A stretch of 64,000 bases of DNA from CAISKJ01 sp046351555 (lineage in GTDB: Bacteria; Myxococcota_A; Polyangia; Polyangiales; Ga0077539): contig JAXLYI010000039.1 in assembly GCA_046351555.1 (NCBI GenBank), positions 43,247 to 107,246 of the forward strand, read 5' to 3'. Made by a program: the position numbers and the translations under genes. The notes beneath the pieces were generated by a model, which did no database searches, was not told the DNA's origin, and worked only from the letters and a program-made list of their open reading frames with translations. Of this stretch, positions 46,807-56,040 are shown one piece after another; within the stretch, counting starts at the first letter, position 1, and each line of letters starts with the position of its first letter.

Positions 46807-48831
46807 ATGAGCATCCCGCTGAACCCGGCCCAGCGCGCGGCGATCGACCACGGCGCGGGCCCGGCGCTGGTGCTCGCGGGCGCGGGCAGCGGCAAGACGC
46901 GGGTCATCACGCAGCGCATCGGGCGCCTGATCGACGCGGGGACGCCGCCGAAGGCGATCACCGCGGTGACCTTCACCAACAAGGCCGCGGAGGAGATGCG
47001 CGAGCGCCTCGTGGCCCTCTGCGGCGCGTCGGGAAACGACGTGTGGATCTCGACCTTCCACGCGCTCGGCGGCGAGATCGTGCGGCAGACGATGGGCAAG
47101 ACCGAGCCCTTCGTGGTGTACGACGGCGCCGACCAGGCGGGCCTCGTGCGCGAGCTCATGCGGGAGTTCAAGACGCCCGACCGGCGCTTCGACGTCGGGG
47201 CGATCATCGCGCGCATCTCGCACGCCAAGAACGCGATGATCACCCCCGAGGAGCTCGCCGCGCAGGACCCCGACAACGAGTACGACGAGATCGCGCAGTG
47301 GCTCTTCCCCCGCTACGAGGCCGCGCTCCGGCGGCTGCGCGCGCTCGACTTCGACGACCTGATCCTCTGGCCGCTCCGACGGCTCACCGAGGACGCCGAG
47401 CTGCGCGAGTCGTGGCGGCGGCGCATCCGGTACATGCTGGTCGACGAGTTTCAGGACACCAACCGCGCGCAGTTGCTGATGGTGAAGGCCCTCGTGGGCG
47501 AGCGGGGCAACGTGTTCTGCGTCGGCGACGACGACCAGTCGATCTACGGGTGGCGCGGCGCCGACATCGCCAACGTGATCGATTTCGCCAAGCACTTCCC
47601 CGGCGCGAAGACCCTCGCGCTCGAGCAGAACTACCGCTCGCGCAAGCCCGTGCTCGACGTCGCCAACGCGGTGATGGAGGGCCAGGTGCGGGCCTTCCCC
47701 AAGCGGCTCTTCACCGACAAGCCCGGCGGCGCGCCCGTCAAGATCGTCGAGTGCGACTCGAGCGAGGGCGAGGTGAAGTTCGTCGTCGAGACGATCCAGA
47801 AGATCATCTCCGAGGGCCACAAGCGCAAGGAGATCGGGGTGCTCTACCGCTCCAACCTCCTGTCGCGGGGCGTGGAGGAGGCGCTCCGCCTCGCGGGCGT
47901 CCCCTACCGCATCATCGGCGGCAGCTCCGTCTTCGAGCGCCGCGAGGTGAAGGACCTCATCGCGTACCTCCGCGTCTCGCTCCACCCCCGCGACGAGATC
48001 GCGCTCCGCCGGGTGGTCAACTACCCCGCGCGCGGCGTCGGCGACGCGACCCTCGGCCGGCTGGAGCGCCACGCCCTCGTCCGCGGCGGCACCCTGATGC
48101 AGGCCGTCGAGCAGGCCGACGCGATCGCCGACATCCCCGCCGCCACGAAGGAATCCCTGCGCGCGTTCATCGCGGTGCTGCGCGATTCGAAGCAGCTCAT
48201 CCACGCGGGCAAGCAGCTCGCCGACGTCGCGAAGCACGTGGCGGGCGCGATCAAGCTGAAGGAGGACATCATCGCCGCCGGCCCGACGCCGATCGCCGCG
48301 GGGAAGCGCTGGACCAACGTCGAGATGCTCTACCGCACGCTGGAGAAGGCCGGCGCCACGACGCCCGGGGAGGCGAGCGCGGTGCTGACGCGCCTCACGC
48401 TCCACTTCGCCGAGGAGGACGACGAGTCGGGCGACAAGGTGACGCTCTCCACCCTGCACGGCTCGAAGGGGCTGGAGTTCGGCACGGTGTTCTTCGTCGG
48501 GTGCGACGAGGGGATCATCCCCCACTCGCGCACCGAGGCGCCGAAGGCCACCGACGTGATCGCCACCATCGACGGGAGCGAGGAGCGCCGGCTCTTCTAC
48601 GTGGGCGTGACGCGCGCGAAGGAGCAGCTCTACCTCGTGCGGGCCCGCACGCGCTCGGGCAAGGGCGCCGCGCGGGCCACGACGCCGTCGCGCTTCCTCC
48701 ACATCCCGGGGCTGCCGCCGGGCACGATGGAGAAGATGCGCTACGACGCCAGCGCGCCGCTCGCCCCGGAGGACCTCGCCGCGCAGGCGCGGAAGTTTCG
48801 CGAGGCCCTCTCCGCGCTCAAGAAGAAGTGA
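46807..48831 (+). CDS. UvrD/Rep family DNA helicase
   Basis: 674 residues, superfamily 1A. Motif I AGAGSGKTRVITQRI, Ia TFTNKAAEEM, II VDEFQDTN, III GDDDQSIYGWRGA, IV LEQNYRS, V TLHGSKGLEF and VI FYVGVTRAKEQLYL are all present. It unwinds DNA 3' to 5' using ATP in repair or fork restart. Its length matches Rep (about 670) better than UvrD/PcrA (about 720), and the C-terminal extension of PcrA is lacking. The ATG at 46807 begins SIPLNPAQ; an earlier in-frame start at 46771 adds 12 residues. Its 3' end overlaps the next, convergent gene by 14 nt. Confidence 0.94.
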   Translation: MSIPLNPAQRAAIDHGAGPALVLAGAGSGKTRVITQRIGRLIDAGTPPKAITAVTFTNKAAEEMRERLVALCGASGNDVWISTFHALGGEIVRQTMGKTEPFVVYDGADQAGLVRELMREFKTPDRRFDVGAIIARISHAKNAMITPEELAAQDPDNEYDEIAQWLFPRYEAALRRLRALDFDDLILWPLRRLTEDAELRESWRRRIRYMLVDEFQDTNRAQLLMVKALVGERGNVFCVGDDDQSIYGWRGADIANVIDFAKHFPGAKTLALEQNYRSRKPVLDVANAVMEGQVRAFPKRLFTDKPGGAPVKIVECDSSEGEVKFVVETIQKIISEGHKRKEIGVLYRSNLLSRGVEEALRLAGVPYRIIGGSSVFERREVKDLIAYLRVSLHPRDEIALRRVVNYPARGVGDATLGRLERHALVRGGTLMQAVEQADAIADIPAATKESLRAFIAVLRDSKQLIHAGKQLADVAKHVAGAIKLKEDIIAAGPTPIAAGKRWTNVEMLYRTLEKAGATTPGEASAVLTRLTLHFAEEDDESGDKVTLSTLHGSKGLEFGTVFFVGCDEGIIPHSRTEAPKATDVIATIDGSEERRLFYVGVTRAKEQLYLVRARTRSGKGAARATTPSRFLHIPGLPPGTMEKMRYDASAPLAPEDLAAQARKFREALSALKKK

Positions 48832-49372
48832 CGCGGGCGCGCTCGCCGAGGAGCGCCCTCGCCGCCGCCCGCAGCGCCGCGAGGGTGAGCTCGTCGACGT
48901 CCCCCTCCACCGCCACCTCGTCGCGCGACGCGCGGCGCACGGCCAGCGGGCGCACCCTCGCGGCGGCCTCGCGCTCGCCGGCCCCGTCGAGGCACGCGGC
49001 CAGGGCCTCGGCGAGATCGGCCTCGCCCGCGCGCAGCACCTCGCCGCGGTAGGTGGTGACCACGGTGGCGACGGCGCCGCTCCACTCGACGGCGAAGTCC
49101 GCGAGGCTCTGGTCGGGCGCGGCGGCGATGGCGCGCGCGAAGGCCGTCTGGAGCGCGTCCTCCGCGGCGGGGTGGGCGCGGATCACGCCGAGCGTGCGGG
49201 CGTCGAGCCGGACGCGGACGCGGTGCCCGTGGACGACGCCGCCACTCGCCGTCCAGCGGCGCACGTCGGGCTCGACCACCACCTCGGCGCGCGCGAGGGC
49301 CTCGCGGGCGCGCGGGTCGCCGTGCGGGCCGAGGGCGACCATGGCGTCCTGGGCGAGGGTCGCGACGTCCAT
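48818..49372 (-). CDS. unknown protein downstream of the SPFH gene
   Basis: 184 residues, Ala/Arg/Val-rich, cytoplasmic. Alternating strands and helices (VRVRLDARTLGVIRA; SLADFAVEWSGAVATVVTTYRGEVL; DELTLAALRAAARALLGE). No motif recognised. It starts 23 nt after the SPFH gene stop in the same direction, so the two probably share a transcript and perhaps a function. Confidence 0.7.
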   Translation of the reverse strand: MDVATLAQDAMVALGPHGDPRAREALARAEVVVEPDVRRWTASGGVVHGHRVRVRLDARTLGVIRAHPAAEDALQTAFARAIAAAPDQSLADFAVEWSGAVATVVTTYRGEVLRAGEADLAEALAACLDGAGEREAAARVRPLAVRRASRDEVAVEGDVDELTLAALRAAARALLGERARVTSS

Positions 49373-49395
49373 GCGGGCGGGGTGAGAGGCTGCGC

Positions 49396-50277
49396 TCAGC
49401 GGCGCTGCGCGAGGGCGGGGTTGGAGGCGGAGGGCATCTCCTGCCCGAGGCCCTGGCGCGCGGCGGGGGCCTGCTGCTGGTTGTCGACGCGGACGCCGGT
49501 GCGCTGGTCGTCGGCCATCGCGGCGGCGGTCGCGGCGGCGCCGTTGTCCTGGTAGGGGCGCGCGAGGTCGAAGATGACCTTGCTGGTGCCGGCGGCGGTG
49601 AGGTTCTGGAGGGCCTCGAGGCGGCGCAGCTCCATGGCGCCGGGCGACTCGTAGAGGATGCGGGCGGCCTCGGCGAAGTTGCGCGCGCTCTCGACGTCGG
49701 CCTGCGACTTGATGAGCACGTACTGCCGGTCGCGCTCGGCGATGGCCTTGCGGGCGATCACCTCCTGCATCTGCGGCGGGAGCTGGATGTCCTGGAGGGC
49801 GATGAGCTCGACGTGGAGGCCCCACTGGGAGACGAACTGCTCGACCGCGGTGCGCACCTTCTGGGCCACCTCCTCGCGGTGCTCGAGGAGCTCGTCGAGG
49901 CGCGTCTCGCCGACGATGTCGCGGAGCACCACGCGGGCCCGGTCCTTCACGGCGAGCTCGTAGTCCTGGACGTTGAGCGCGGCCTTCTCGGGGTCGACGA
50001 CCTTGTAGTAGACGACCGCGTCGATCATCGCGGTGACGTTGTCCGCGGTGATCACCATCTGCTTGGGGAGGTCGCGGTTCCGGATGCGCGTGTCGATGCG
50101 CATCATGTTCTGCACGAGGGGGATGAGGAGGTTGAGCCCCGGCTCCATCCGCCCGTCGTACTTGCCGAGGGTGAACTTGAGCCCGACCTCCCACTGGTTC
50201 ACCTGGCGGATCGACCGCACCAGCAGGATGAACAGGAAGAACAGCACCGGGAGAAGGAGGGCGACGGCGGGTTCCAT
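49396..50277 (-). CDS. SPFH/slipin-type membrane protein
   Basis: 293 residues. One N-terminal membrane helix (AVALLLPVLFFLFILLV), then the SPFH domain: QWEVGLKFTLGKYDGRMEPGLNLLIPLVQ, RIRNRDLPKQMVITADNVTAMIDAVVYYKVVDPEKA, RDIVGETRLDELLEHREEV and a helical tail (ERDRQYVLIKSQADVESARNFAEAARI), ending in a Gln/Ala-rich disordered region. Slipins form membrane rings and often pair with an NfeD protease regulator, not seen here. The ATG at 50277 follows a TATACT box by 9 nt; the upstream in-frame ATG at 50385 would disrupt the membrane start. Confidence 0.9.
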   Translation of the reverse strand: MEPAVALLLPVLFFLFILLVRSIRQVNQWEVGLKFTLGKYDGRMEPGLNLLIPLVQNMMRIDTRIRNRDLPKQMVITADNVTAMIDAVVYYKVVDPEKAALNVQDYELAVKDRARVVLRDIVGETRLDELLEHREEVAQKVRTAVEQFVSQWGLHVELIALQDIQLPPQMQEVIARKAIAERDRQYVLIKSQADVESARNFAEAARILYESPGAMELRRLEALQNLTAAGTSKVIFDLARPYQDNGAAATAAAMADDQRTGVRVDNQQQAPAARQGLGQEMPSASNPALAQRR

Positions 50278-50286
50278 GGCGCGCGC

Positions 50287-50316
50287 AGTATAGACGCCTC
50301 CGGCGTAGATTGTCGG
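50287..50316 (-). promoter_or_regulatory. promoter of the SPFH gene
   Basis: On the minus strand CCGACA (50316-50311) and TATACT (50292-50287) are separated by 18 bases, and the -10 ends 9 nt before the ATG. A TGGCACG sequence at 50326-50332 on the plus strand, with GC at 50339, is a possible but weak sigma-54 element for the divergent gene. Confidence 0.5.
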
Positions 50317-50378
50317 GGCGATTCGTGGCACGAATGGCGCCCTCTCTACCCCCCACGACAGGAGGAACGACGCGACCC

Positions 50379-51479
50379 ATGGCACGCCACGGTGGTACCA
50401 AGGAAGAGATGCTCGCCGAGCGGGCGGCGCTGGAGTTCACGCTCTCCAACGCGATCTCGTCGGCGGAGGGCGCGGCCAACCGGCTCACCTTCGAGGGCGC
50501 CCTCGCCGAGGTGAACAACCGCGTCGCGGCGCTCGGCGGCGCGGCCGAGGCCGTGGCCCGGGCGCGGGCCCGCGGGTACATCTGGGCCGCCGACCTCGAG
50601 CAGCGGCTCCAGCAGGCGCAGGGCTCGTCGCAGCAGGCGGTGGCGACGGCGCGGGCCGAGTCGCAGCGGGCCGCGCGCGAGCTCAAGGGCCGGGCCGACC
50701 AGGCGCTCAACCGCGCGCAGAAGCTCCGCGGGCGCCCGGCCTACACCGTCGAGGGCGAGATCAACGCGCTCTCCTCGGAGGCCGCGGCGCTCTCGTCGGC
50801 CATCGACGCCGCCGAGCGCAAGATCGCCGAGGCGGTGAAGGGCTTCACCGAGGCCGTCGACGGGCTCACGAAGCGCCTGGAGGCGGTGCACTTCACGCTC
50901 GACTGCTTCGAGAAGACGTCCTTCAAGCTCCAGCCCGAAGAGAACCCCGTCCTCGCGGTGAAGGCCACGTGGGAGGACTCGCCGCAGGGCGAGCGCGAGG
51001 GCGTGCTGCTCTTCACCGCCCACCGCGTGCGCTTCGAGTTCCTCGAGGAGGTGGTGCTCGAGCGGTCGTTCATCTTCTTCGCGTCGCGCACGGAGATGAA
51101 GCGGACGCCGCTGCTCGACGCGCTCATCGGGCAGCTCGCGTCGAGCGACGACTCCGAGCGCGGCGTGGTCTTCAAAGACCAGCTCCTCACGCTCTCCTTC
51201 CGCCCGGGGCCCGGCGTGCCCGCGAAGGCGACCTTCGAAGTCGAGGGCGCGACCGCGAAGGAGGTCGACACCCTCATCGAGCAGCTCCGCACCGGCGACA
51301 TGGCGCGCGCGCGCTACCAGGGGCCGATGCCCCAGGGCTCCAACGTCGGCGTGCCCGTGCGCTGGCCGGAGAAGTGCGACAACTGCGGCGCGGCGCTCAC
51401 GCCCCCGGTCCGCGGCCAGACGCTCATCGCCTGCGACTACTGCAAGGCGCAGCACCCCGTCGAGCTCGGTCAGGCATAG
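50379..51479 (+). CDS. coiled-coil protein with C-terminal zinc ribbon, unknown
   Basis: 366 residues. The first 180 residues are long amphipathic helices (LEQRLQQAQGSSQQAVATARA and similar) likely to form a coiled coil. The middle (about 190-310) is a beta-rich domain (EGVLLFTAHRVRFEFLEEVVLERSFIF). The end has two CxxC pairs, CDNCGAAL and ACDYCKAQH, forming a zinc ribbon. Cytoplasmic, no enzymatic motif. A strong aggagg lies 13 nt before the ATG, longer than ideal. It is divergent from the SPFH gene, which hints at related regulation only. Confidence 0.75.
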   Translation: MARHGGTKEEMLAERAALEFTLSNAISSAEGAANRLTFEGALAEVNNRVAALGGAAEAVARARARGYIWAADLEQRLQQAQGSSQQAVATARAESQRAARELKGRADQALNRAQKLRGRPAYTVEGEINALSSEAAALSSAIDAAERKIAEAVKGFTEAVDGLTKRLEAVHFTLDCFEKTSFKLQPEENPVLAVKATWEDSPQGEREGVLLFTAHRVRFEFLEEVVLERSFIFFASRTEMKRTPLLDALIGQLASSDDSERGVVFKDQLLTLSFRPGPGVPAKATFEVEGATAKEVDTLIEQLRTGDMARARYQGPMPQGSNVGVPVRWPEKCDNCGAALTPPVRGQTLIACDYCKAQHPVELGQA

Positions 51480-51717
51480 ACGAGTCGACAGAACCACCGC
51501 CCCGCAAGACTGAACATCCGTCTTGTTCCCGTCCCAATCCCGAACGATGCGGCGTCGCCTCGCGCTCCGTTCGATCGGTACGGTTTCCCGTCGCGCTGCG
51601 GGCGCCCGAAGAATTCGCGCGCAGGTCGAATTCCGTCGCCGACGTGATGCGCCGCGGCGGCGTTTGGGTGCAAAGAAGACTGACCCCACCAACGGCTCCC
51701 AGAGCCCCAAGGACTGC
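51480..51717. other. intergenic region upstream of the REC-less sigma-54 activator
   Basis: About 240 nt. Contains a weak hairpin (CAAGAC...GTCTTG, 51506-51526) that might terminate the coiled-coil gene, though no T-run follows, and a pair of GAATTC hexamers 11 bp apart. No convincing promoter. Confidence 0.35.
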
Positions 51718-52869
51718 ATGAGGCGATTGCGCGACGACCACGACTCTGCCCGACCGGGCGCGCCCGACGAGGGGCCCCGCGGGCGCGAGGGAGACGGCGA
51801 GCCGCTCCCGCCCGCGACCGACCCCGCGGCCTTCAAGCTCACGCTCAAGCGGACCAGCTCGGGCAAGATCGTCGGCCAGCACCCGCGCATCCGCGAGGTG
51901 CTCGACACGATCGAGCGCGTCGCCACCACGGACGTGAACGTGCTCGTCACCGGCGAGTGCGGCACCGGCAAGGAGCTCTTCGTCGCGGCCCTCCACGACG
52001 CGTCGACGCGCGCGGGGACGGCGCTGGTGCCGATCAACTGCGGGGCGATCCCGCCGAGCCTGATCGAGTCGCACCTGTTCGGGCACCTGCGCGGGGCCTT
52101 CACCGGCGCGGAGCACGCCTCGAAGGGCGCGATCGGCGCGGCCGAGGGCGGCACGCTCTTCCTCGACGAGGTCGGCGACCTCCCGCTCGACGCGCAGGTG
52201 AAGCTGCTGCGCGTGATCCAGAACCGCGAGTACACGCCGGTGGGCGCCTCGGAGCCGCGCCGCTGCGACATCCGCGTGGTCGCCGCCACCAACCGCGACC
52301 TCGAGAAGGAGGTCGCCGCGGGGCGCTTCCGCGAGGACCTCTACTACCGCCTCAACGTCGTCCACGTGTCGCTGCCGCCGCTGCGCGAGCGCGGCTCGGA
52401 CATCGACCTGCTCGCCTTCCACTTCCTCCGGCACTTCGCCCAGCGCTTCGGCCGCCCGGAGATGTCCTTCCGCCCCGAGGCGCTCGACGCCCTGCGCCAG
52501 TGGCCCTGGAAGGGCAACATCCGCGAGCTCGAGAACGTCGTCCAGCGCGCCGTCGCCATCGCCCGCGGCCCCGTGGTCGCCCTCGCCGACCTCAAGAAGG
52601 AGGTCCGCGAGAACTACCGCCCCTCCGACACAACACCCCCGCCCAACGTCACCGCGAGCGTCTTCAAGGACTCGCTCTCCATCACCTTCGAAGTCCACGG
52701 CGACGAGGAGTTCGACCTGCCCGCGGCCATCGCCCACCTCAAGCAGCGCGTGCTCGCCCACGCCCTCGAGCGCGCGGGCGGCAACTACACCCAGGCCGCC
52801 CGCCTCGTCGGCCTCAAGCGGACCACCTTCCTCGCGATGATCAAGCAGTCCGACAAACCCGACGCTTGA
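51718..52869 (+). CDS. sigma-54-dependent activator without receiver domain
   Basis: 383 residues. A short charged/Pro N-terminus (1-40) replaces a sensor. AAA+ domain (about 48-285): Walker A GECGTGKE, canonical GAFTGA (126-131), Walker B GGTLFLDE, then a Fis-like helix-turn-helix (GGNYTQAARLVGLKRTTFL). Like PspF it has no receiver, so activity is probably controlled by a partner protein or by level. aagga lies about 6 nt before the ATG at 51718; upstream in-frame starts add Arg-rich sequence without meaning. Target promoters unknown. Confidence 0.9.
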   Translation: MRRLRDDHDSARPGAPDEGPRGREGDGEPLPPATDPAAFKLTLKRTSSGKIVGQHPRIREVLDTIERVATTDVNVLVTGECGTGKELFVAALHDASTRAGTALVPINCGAIPPSLIESHLFGHLRGAFTGAEHASKGAIGAAEGGTLFLDEVGDLPLDAQVKLLRVIQNREYTPVGASEPRRCDIRVVAATNRDLEKEVAAGRFREDLYYRLNVVHVSLPPLRERGSDIDLLAFHFLRHFAQRFGRPEMSFRPEALDALRQWPWKGNIRELENVVQRAVAIARGPVVALADLKKEVRENYRPSDTTPPPNVTASVFKDSLSITFEVHGDEEFDLPAAIAHLKQRVLAHALERAGGNYTQAARLVGLKRTTFLAMIKQSDKPDA

Positions 52870-52889
52870 CGTACGCCCCGCGGGGCTCC

Positions 52890-52895
52890 TACCAC
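52890..52895 (+). promoter_or_regulatory. -10-like box abutting menF
   Basis: TACCAC ends 8 nt before the GTG at 52904. It lacks the final T but occupies the same position as the boxes at other genes here. Confidence 0.3.
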
Positions 52896-52903
52896 CCGCC
52901 TCG

Positions 52904-54247
52904 GTGACCCCCGACGACCTTCTCCCCGCGGCGCTCGACCGCGCCCGCGGCGGCGCCCTCGTCGTCCTCTCGGTGCCCGCGCCCGACGTCCCCGTCGCGC
53001 GCCTGCTCGACGCCGTCCCCGAGGGCGACGCCTCGCTCTTCGACCCACACGGCGGCGCCTCCGCCATCTCGGTTGCCGGCCGCGGCCGCGCCCTCCACCT
53101 CACCGGCCCCTCGCTCGCCGCGCTGCGCCCCGCCGTCGCGCGTGCCCTCGCCGACATCGCCGTCGTCGCCGCGCCCGGCGCTGACGCCTCCGTCCGCGCG
53201 CTCGGCGGTCAGTCCTTCGACCCGCGCCGCCCCCTCGACGGCGACGACGCGTGGCGGGCCTTCCCCGCAGCCTCGCTCACCGTGCCCCGCTGGGCCCTCG
53301 TCCGCGCCGACGGCCGCGCCTCGCTCCAGGTCGCCTTCACCCGCGGCGACGCGCCCGACGCGAACGAGCTCGCCGCCGTGCGACGCGCGCTCGAAGTTTT
53401 CGCGCCCGACGTTGGCCGCGCGCCCGACGTCACCGCGCTCCCCGGCGACCGCGCGGCGTGGGAGGCGCTCGTCCGCGACGCGCTCGCCGTGATGCGCGAG
53501 GGCCGCGCGGAGAAGCTCGTCGGGGCCCGCGCCGCGGAGCTCCGCGCCGACGCGCCCTGGCGCCTCGCCGACGTGCTCGCCCGCCTCGACGCGCCGGAAG
53601 GGTGCGCCCGCTTCGCCTTCGAACACCACGGCGCGGCCTTCGTCGGCGCCTCGCCCGAACGCCTCGTCGCGCGCAACGGCGAGATCGCGCGCGCCGACGC
53701 GCTGGCCGGCTCGCTCCCGCGCGACGCAGCTCACGACGCGCGCGACGTCCGCGCCCTCCTCGACAGCGGCAAAGACCGCCGCGAGCACGAGCTCGTCGTC
53801 GCCGGCATCCATGACGCGCTGGGCCCCCTCTGCGAGTCCGTCGACGCGCCCGCGGCCCCCGTCGTCCGAACGCTCGCGCGCCTGCACCACCTCTGGACGC
53901 CCGTGCGCGCGCGGCTCCGTCGCGACGAGCCCGCGCATGTGCTCGACCTCGTCGCCGCGCTCCACCCGACGCCCGCGCTCGGCGGCGCGCCGCGCGACGT
54001 CGCGCTCGACTGGATCGCCCACCGCGAGCCCCGCCCCCGCGGCTGGTACGCGGCCCCCGTGGGCTGGTGCGACGCCGCGGGCGACGGGGAGTTCTTCGTG
54101 GCGATCCGCGCGGGAGTGCTGCGCGGCGAGCGCGCGTGGCTCTGGGCGGGCGCGGGGCTCGTGCCGGGCTCCGACCCCGCGCGCGAGTGGGACGAGACCG
54201 AGGCGAAGCTCGCGGCGATGCGCGCCGCCTTGGGAGACCGACGATGA
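52904..54247 (+). CDS. menF: isochorismate synthase, menaquinone type
   Basis: 447 residues. Chorismate-binding fold: VMREGRAEKLVGAR, FVGASPERLVARNG, DALAGSLPRDA, SGKDRREHELVVAGI, ALHPTPALGG and a C-terminal glycine-rich region (ERAWLWAGAGLVPGSDP). Converts chorismate to isochorismate, the first step of classical menaquinone synthesis. MenF is favoured over a siderophore synthase (EntC) because menD and a MenH-like gene follow directly. The last codons overlap menD (ATGA). Starts with GTG. Confidence 0.93.
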   Translation: MTPDDLLPAALDRARGGALVVLSVPAPDVPVARLLDAVPEGDASLFDPHGGASAISVAGRGRALHLTGPSLAALRPAVARALADIAVVAAPGADASVRALGGQSFDPRRPLDGDDAWRAFPAASLTVPRWALVRADGRASLQVAFTRGDAPDANELAAVRRALEVFAPDVGRAPDVTALPGDRAAWEALVRDALAVMREGRAEKLVGARAAELRADAPWRLADVLARLDAPEGCARFAFEHHGAAFVGASPERLVARNGEIARADALAGSLPRDAAHDARDVRALLDSGKDRREHELVVAGIHDALGPLCESVDAPAAPVVRTLARLHHLWTPVRARLRRDEPAHVLDLVAALHPTPALGGAPRDVALDWIAHREPRPRGWYAAPVGWCDAAGDGEFFVAIRAGVLRGERAWLWAGAGLVPGSDPAREWDETEAKLAAMRAALGDRR

Positions 54248-56040
54248 GCACCAACCTCCACAGCGCGTGGGCGCGGCTGTTCGTCCGCGCGCTCGCCGCC
54301 GCGGGCGTCCGCGACGTGGTGATGAGCCCCGGCTCGCGCTCGACGCCGCTCGTCCTCGCGCTCGACGACGCGCCGGGGCTGCGCGTCCACGTCCACGTCG
54401 ACGAGCGCGTCGCGGCCTTCTTCGCGCTCGGCCAGGCGCGCGCCACCGGCGCCCCCAGCGCCCTCCTCTGCACCTCAGGAACGGCCGGCGCCCACTGGCT
54501 CCCCGCCGTCATCGAGGCCTCGCTCACCGGCGTCCCCCTCGTCTGCGTCACCGCCGACCGCCCCTGGGAGGCCTACGACTGCGCCTCGCCGCAGACCATC
54601 GACCAGACCGACCTCTTCGGCCCCTACGTCCGCCACCGCGCCGAGCTCGGCGCGCCGGTCGCCTCCGCGGGGGCCCTCCGCGCCGTGGCCCGCGTCGCCG
54701 CGCAGGCCGTCCATTCCGCGCTCGCGCCGACGCCCGGCCCCGTCCACGTCAACGCCCGCTTCCGCAAGCCCCTCGAGCCCGTCGCCGTGCCCCGCCCCGA
54801 GCCCTGGGAGCCCCTCGTCGCCTCGCTCCTCGCGCGCGGACCGACGCGCGCGTTCGCCCCCGCGCTCGCACCCTCGCCCGCCGCCGTCGCCACGCTCGCC
54901 GACGCGTTCCGCGCCGCGCGCCGGCCGTGGGTCGTGTGCGGCCCGACGCTCGCGCCCGACCCCGCGCCCCTCGCGGAAGCCGTCGCCGCGCTCTGCCGCG
55001 CCACGGGGGCCGCGCTCGTCGCGGAGGCCACCAGCGGCGTCCGCTTCGGCGCGCCCGACGATCTCGTCGCGCTCCCGTCCTTCGACGCGCTGCTGCGCGC
55101 GCCGTCGTTCGTCGAGGGGGCCGCGCCCGACCTCGTCGTCGAGCTCGGCCTGCCGCCCACCTCGGGCGCCTACGCCGCGTGGGTGGAGTCGCGCGACCCG
55201 CCGCGCCACGTCGCCGCCCCGCTCGGCTGGCCCGACCCGCACGGGAGCGCGCGCTCCGTCGTCACCGCCGACCCCGCCGCGCTCTGCCGCGCCCTCGTCG
55301 ACGCGCTCGGAGGCCACCGCCCCGCCGCGGAGACGGTCGCGTGGGGCGACGCGCTGCGCGAGGCCCAGAAGCTCGCTGCGGAGGCCGTCGCGTCGTGCGA
55401 CGACGGGTCGCTCCACGAGGGCCACGTCCCCGCGCGCCTCGTCGCGTCGCTCCCCGCCGGCGCGACGCTGGTGGTGGGCAACAGCCTCCCCGCGCGCGAC
55501 GTCGACGCCTTCACCGCGGGCGTCGCGGGGGCTCCGTTGCGCGTGCTCCACCAGCGCGGCGCGAGCGGCATCGACGGGCTCTTCGCGGGCGCGGCCGGCG
55601 CGCGCTCGGTCACCGCGCGGGAGCACCCCGTGGCGCTCTACCTCGGGGACGTCTCCGCCCAGCACGACCTCGGCGGCCTCGACGCCGTCGCCCGCGCGGA
55701 GGGCGCGCTCGTCGTCGTCGCCGTCAACAACCGCGGGGGGCGCATCTTCGAACAGCTCCCGCTCGGCCGCGCGTCGGCGCCGGGGAGCCCCGCGCACGGC
55801 GCCTTCACCGCCCGCTTCGTCGCGCCGCAGGGCGTCTCGCTCGCCGACGCCGCGCGCGCGCTCGGCGTCGCCGCCGTCGTGGCTGACACGCGCGACGACT
55901 TCGACCGCGCGCTCGACGAGGCGCTCGCGTCGGGGGCGCCGCGCTTCGTCGAAGTACGCGTCGACCCCGCGTCGGGCCGCGCGCTCCGCGACCGGGCGAA
56001 CGCCGCCGTGGCCGCCGCCCTCGCGCGGTGGCGCCCGTGA
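54244..56040 (+). CDS. menD: SEPHCHC synthase
   Basis: 598 residues, somewhat longer than the usual 550-570. Thiamine-diphosphate enzyme joining isochorismate and 2-oxoglutarate. N-terminal block MSPGSRSTPLVLAL with the PRSTP-like signature and the conserved Glu of the cofactor site lying in HVDERVAAFFALG; TSGTAGAHWLPAVIEA, TADRPWE, QTIDQTDLFG; the late RGASGIDG and LYLGDVSAQHDLGGL precede the diphosphate-binding VVAVNNRGGRIFEQLP. All hallmarks are there. It overlaps menF at the 5' end and menH at the 3' end. Confidence 0.95.
   Translation: MSTNLHSAWARLFVRALAAAGVRDVVMSPGSRSTPLVLALDDAPGLRVHVHVDERVAAFFALGQARATGAPSALLCTSGTAGAHWLPAVIEASLTGVPLVCVTADRPWEAYDCASPQTIDQTDLFGPYVRHRAELGAPVASAGALRAVARVAAQAVHSALAPTPGPVHVNARFRKPLEPVAVPRPEPWEPLVASLLARGPTRAFAPALAPSPAAVATLADAFRAARRPWVVCGPTLAPDPAPLAEAVAALCRATGAALVAEATSGVRFGAPDDLVALPSFDALLRAPSFVEGAAPDLVVELGLPPTSGAYAAWVESRDPPRHVAAPLGWPDPHGSARSVVTADPAALCRALVDALGGHRPAAETVAWGDALREAQKLAAEAVASCDDGSLHEGHVPARLVASLPAGATLVVGNSLPARDVDAFTAGVAGAPLRVLHQRGASGIDGLFAGAAGARSVTAREHPVALYLGDVSAQHDLGGLDAVARAEGALVVVAVNNRGGRIFEQLPLGRASAPGSPAHGAFTARFVAPQGVSLADAARALGVAAVVADTRDDFDRALDEALASGAPRFVEVRVDPASGRALRDRANAAVAAALARWRP

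Noticed and set aside
50326..50340. Sigma-54 promoter for the coiled-coil gene
   Set aside because: The -24 half TGGCACG is perfect, but the -12 half reads GCGC rather than TTGC, so it is mentioned only as a weak possibility.
51506..51526. Intrinsic terminator after the coiled-coil gene
   Set aside because: Only a six-base stem and no T-run; kept as a note, not as a feature.
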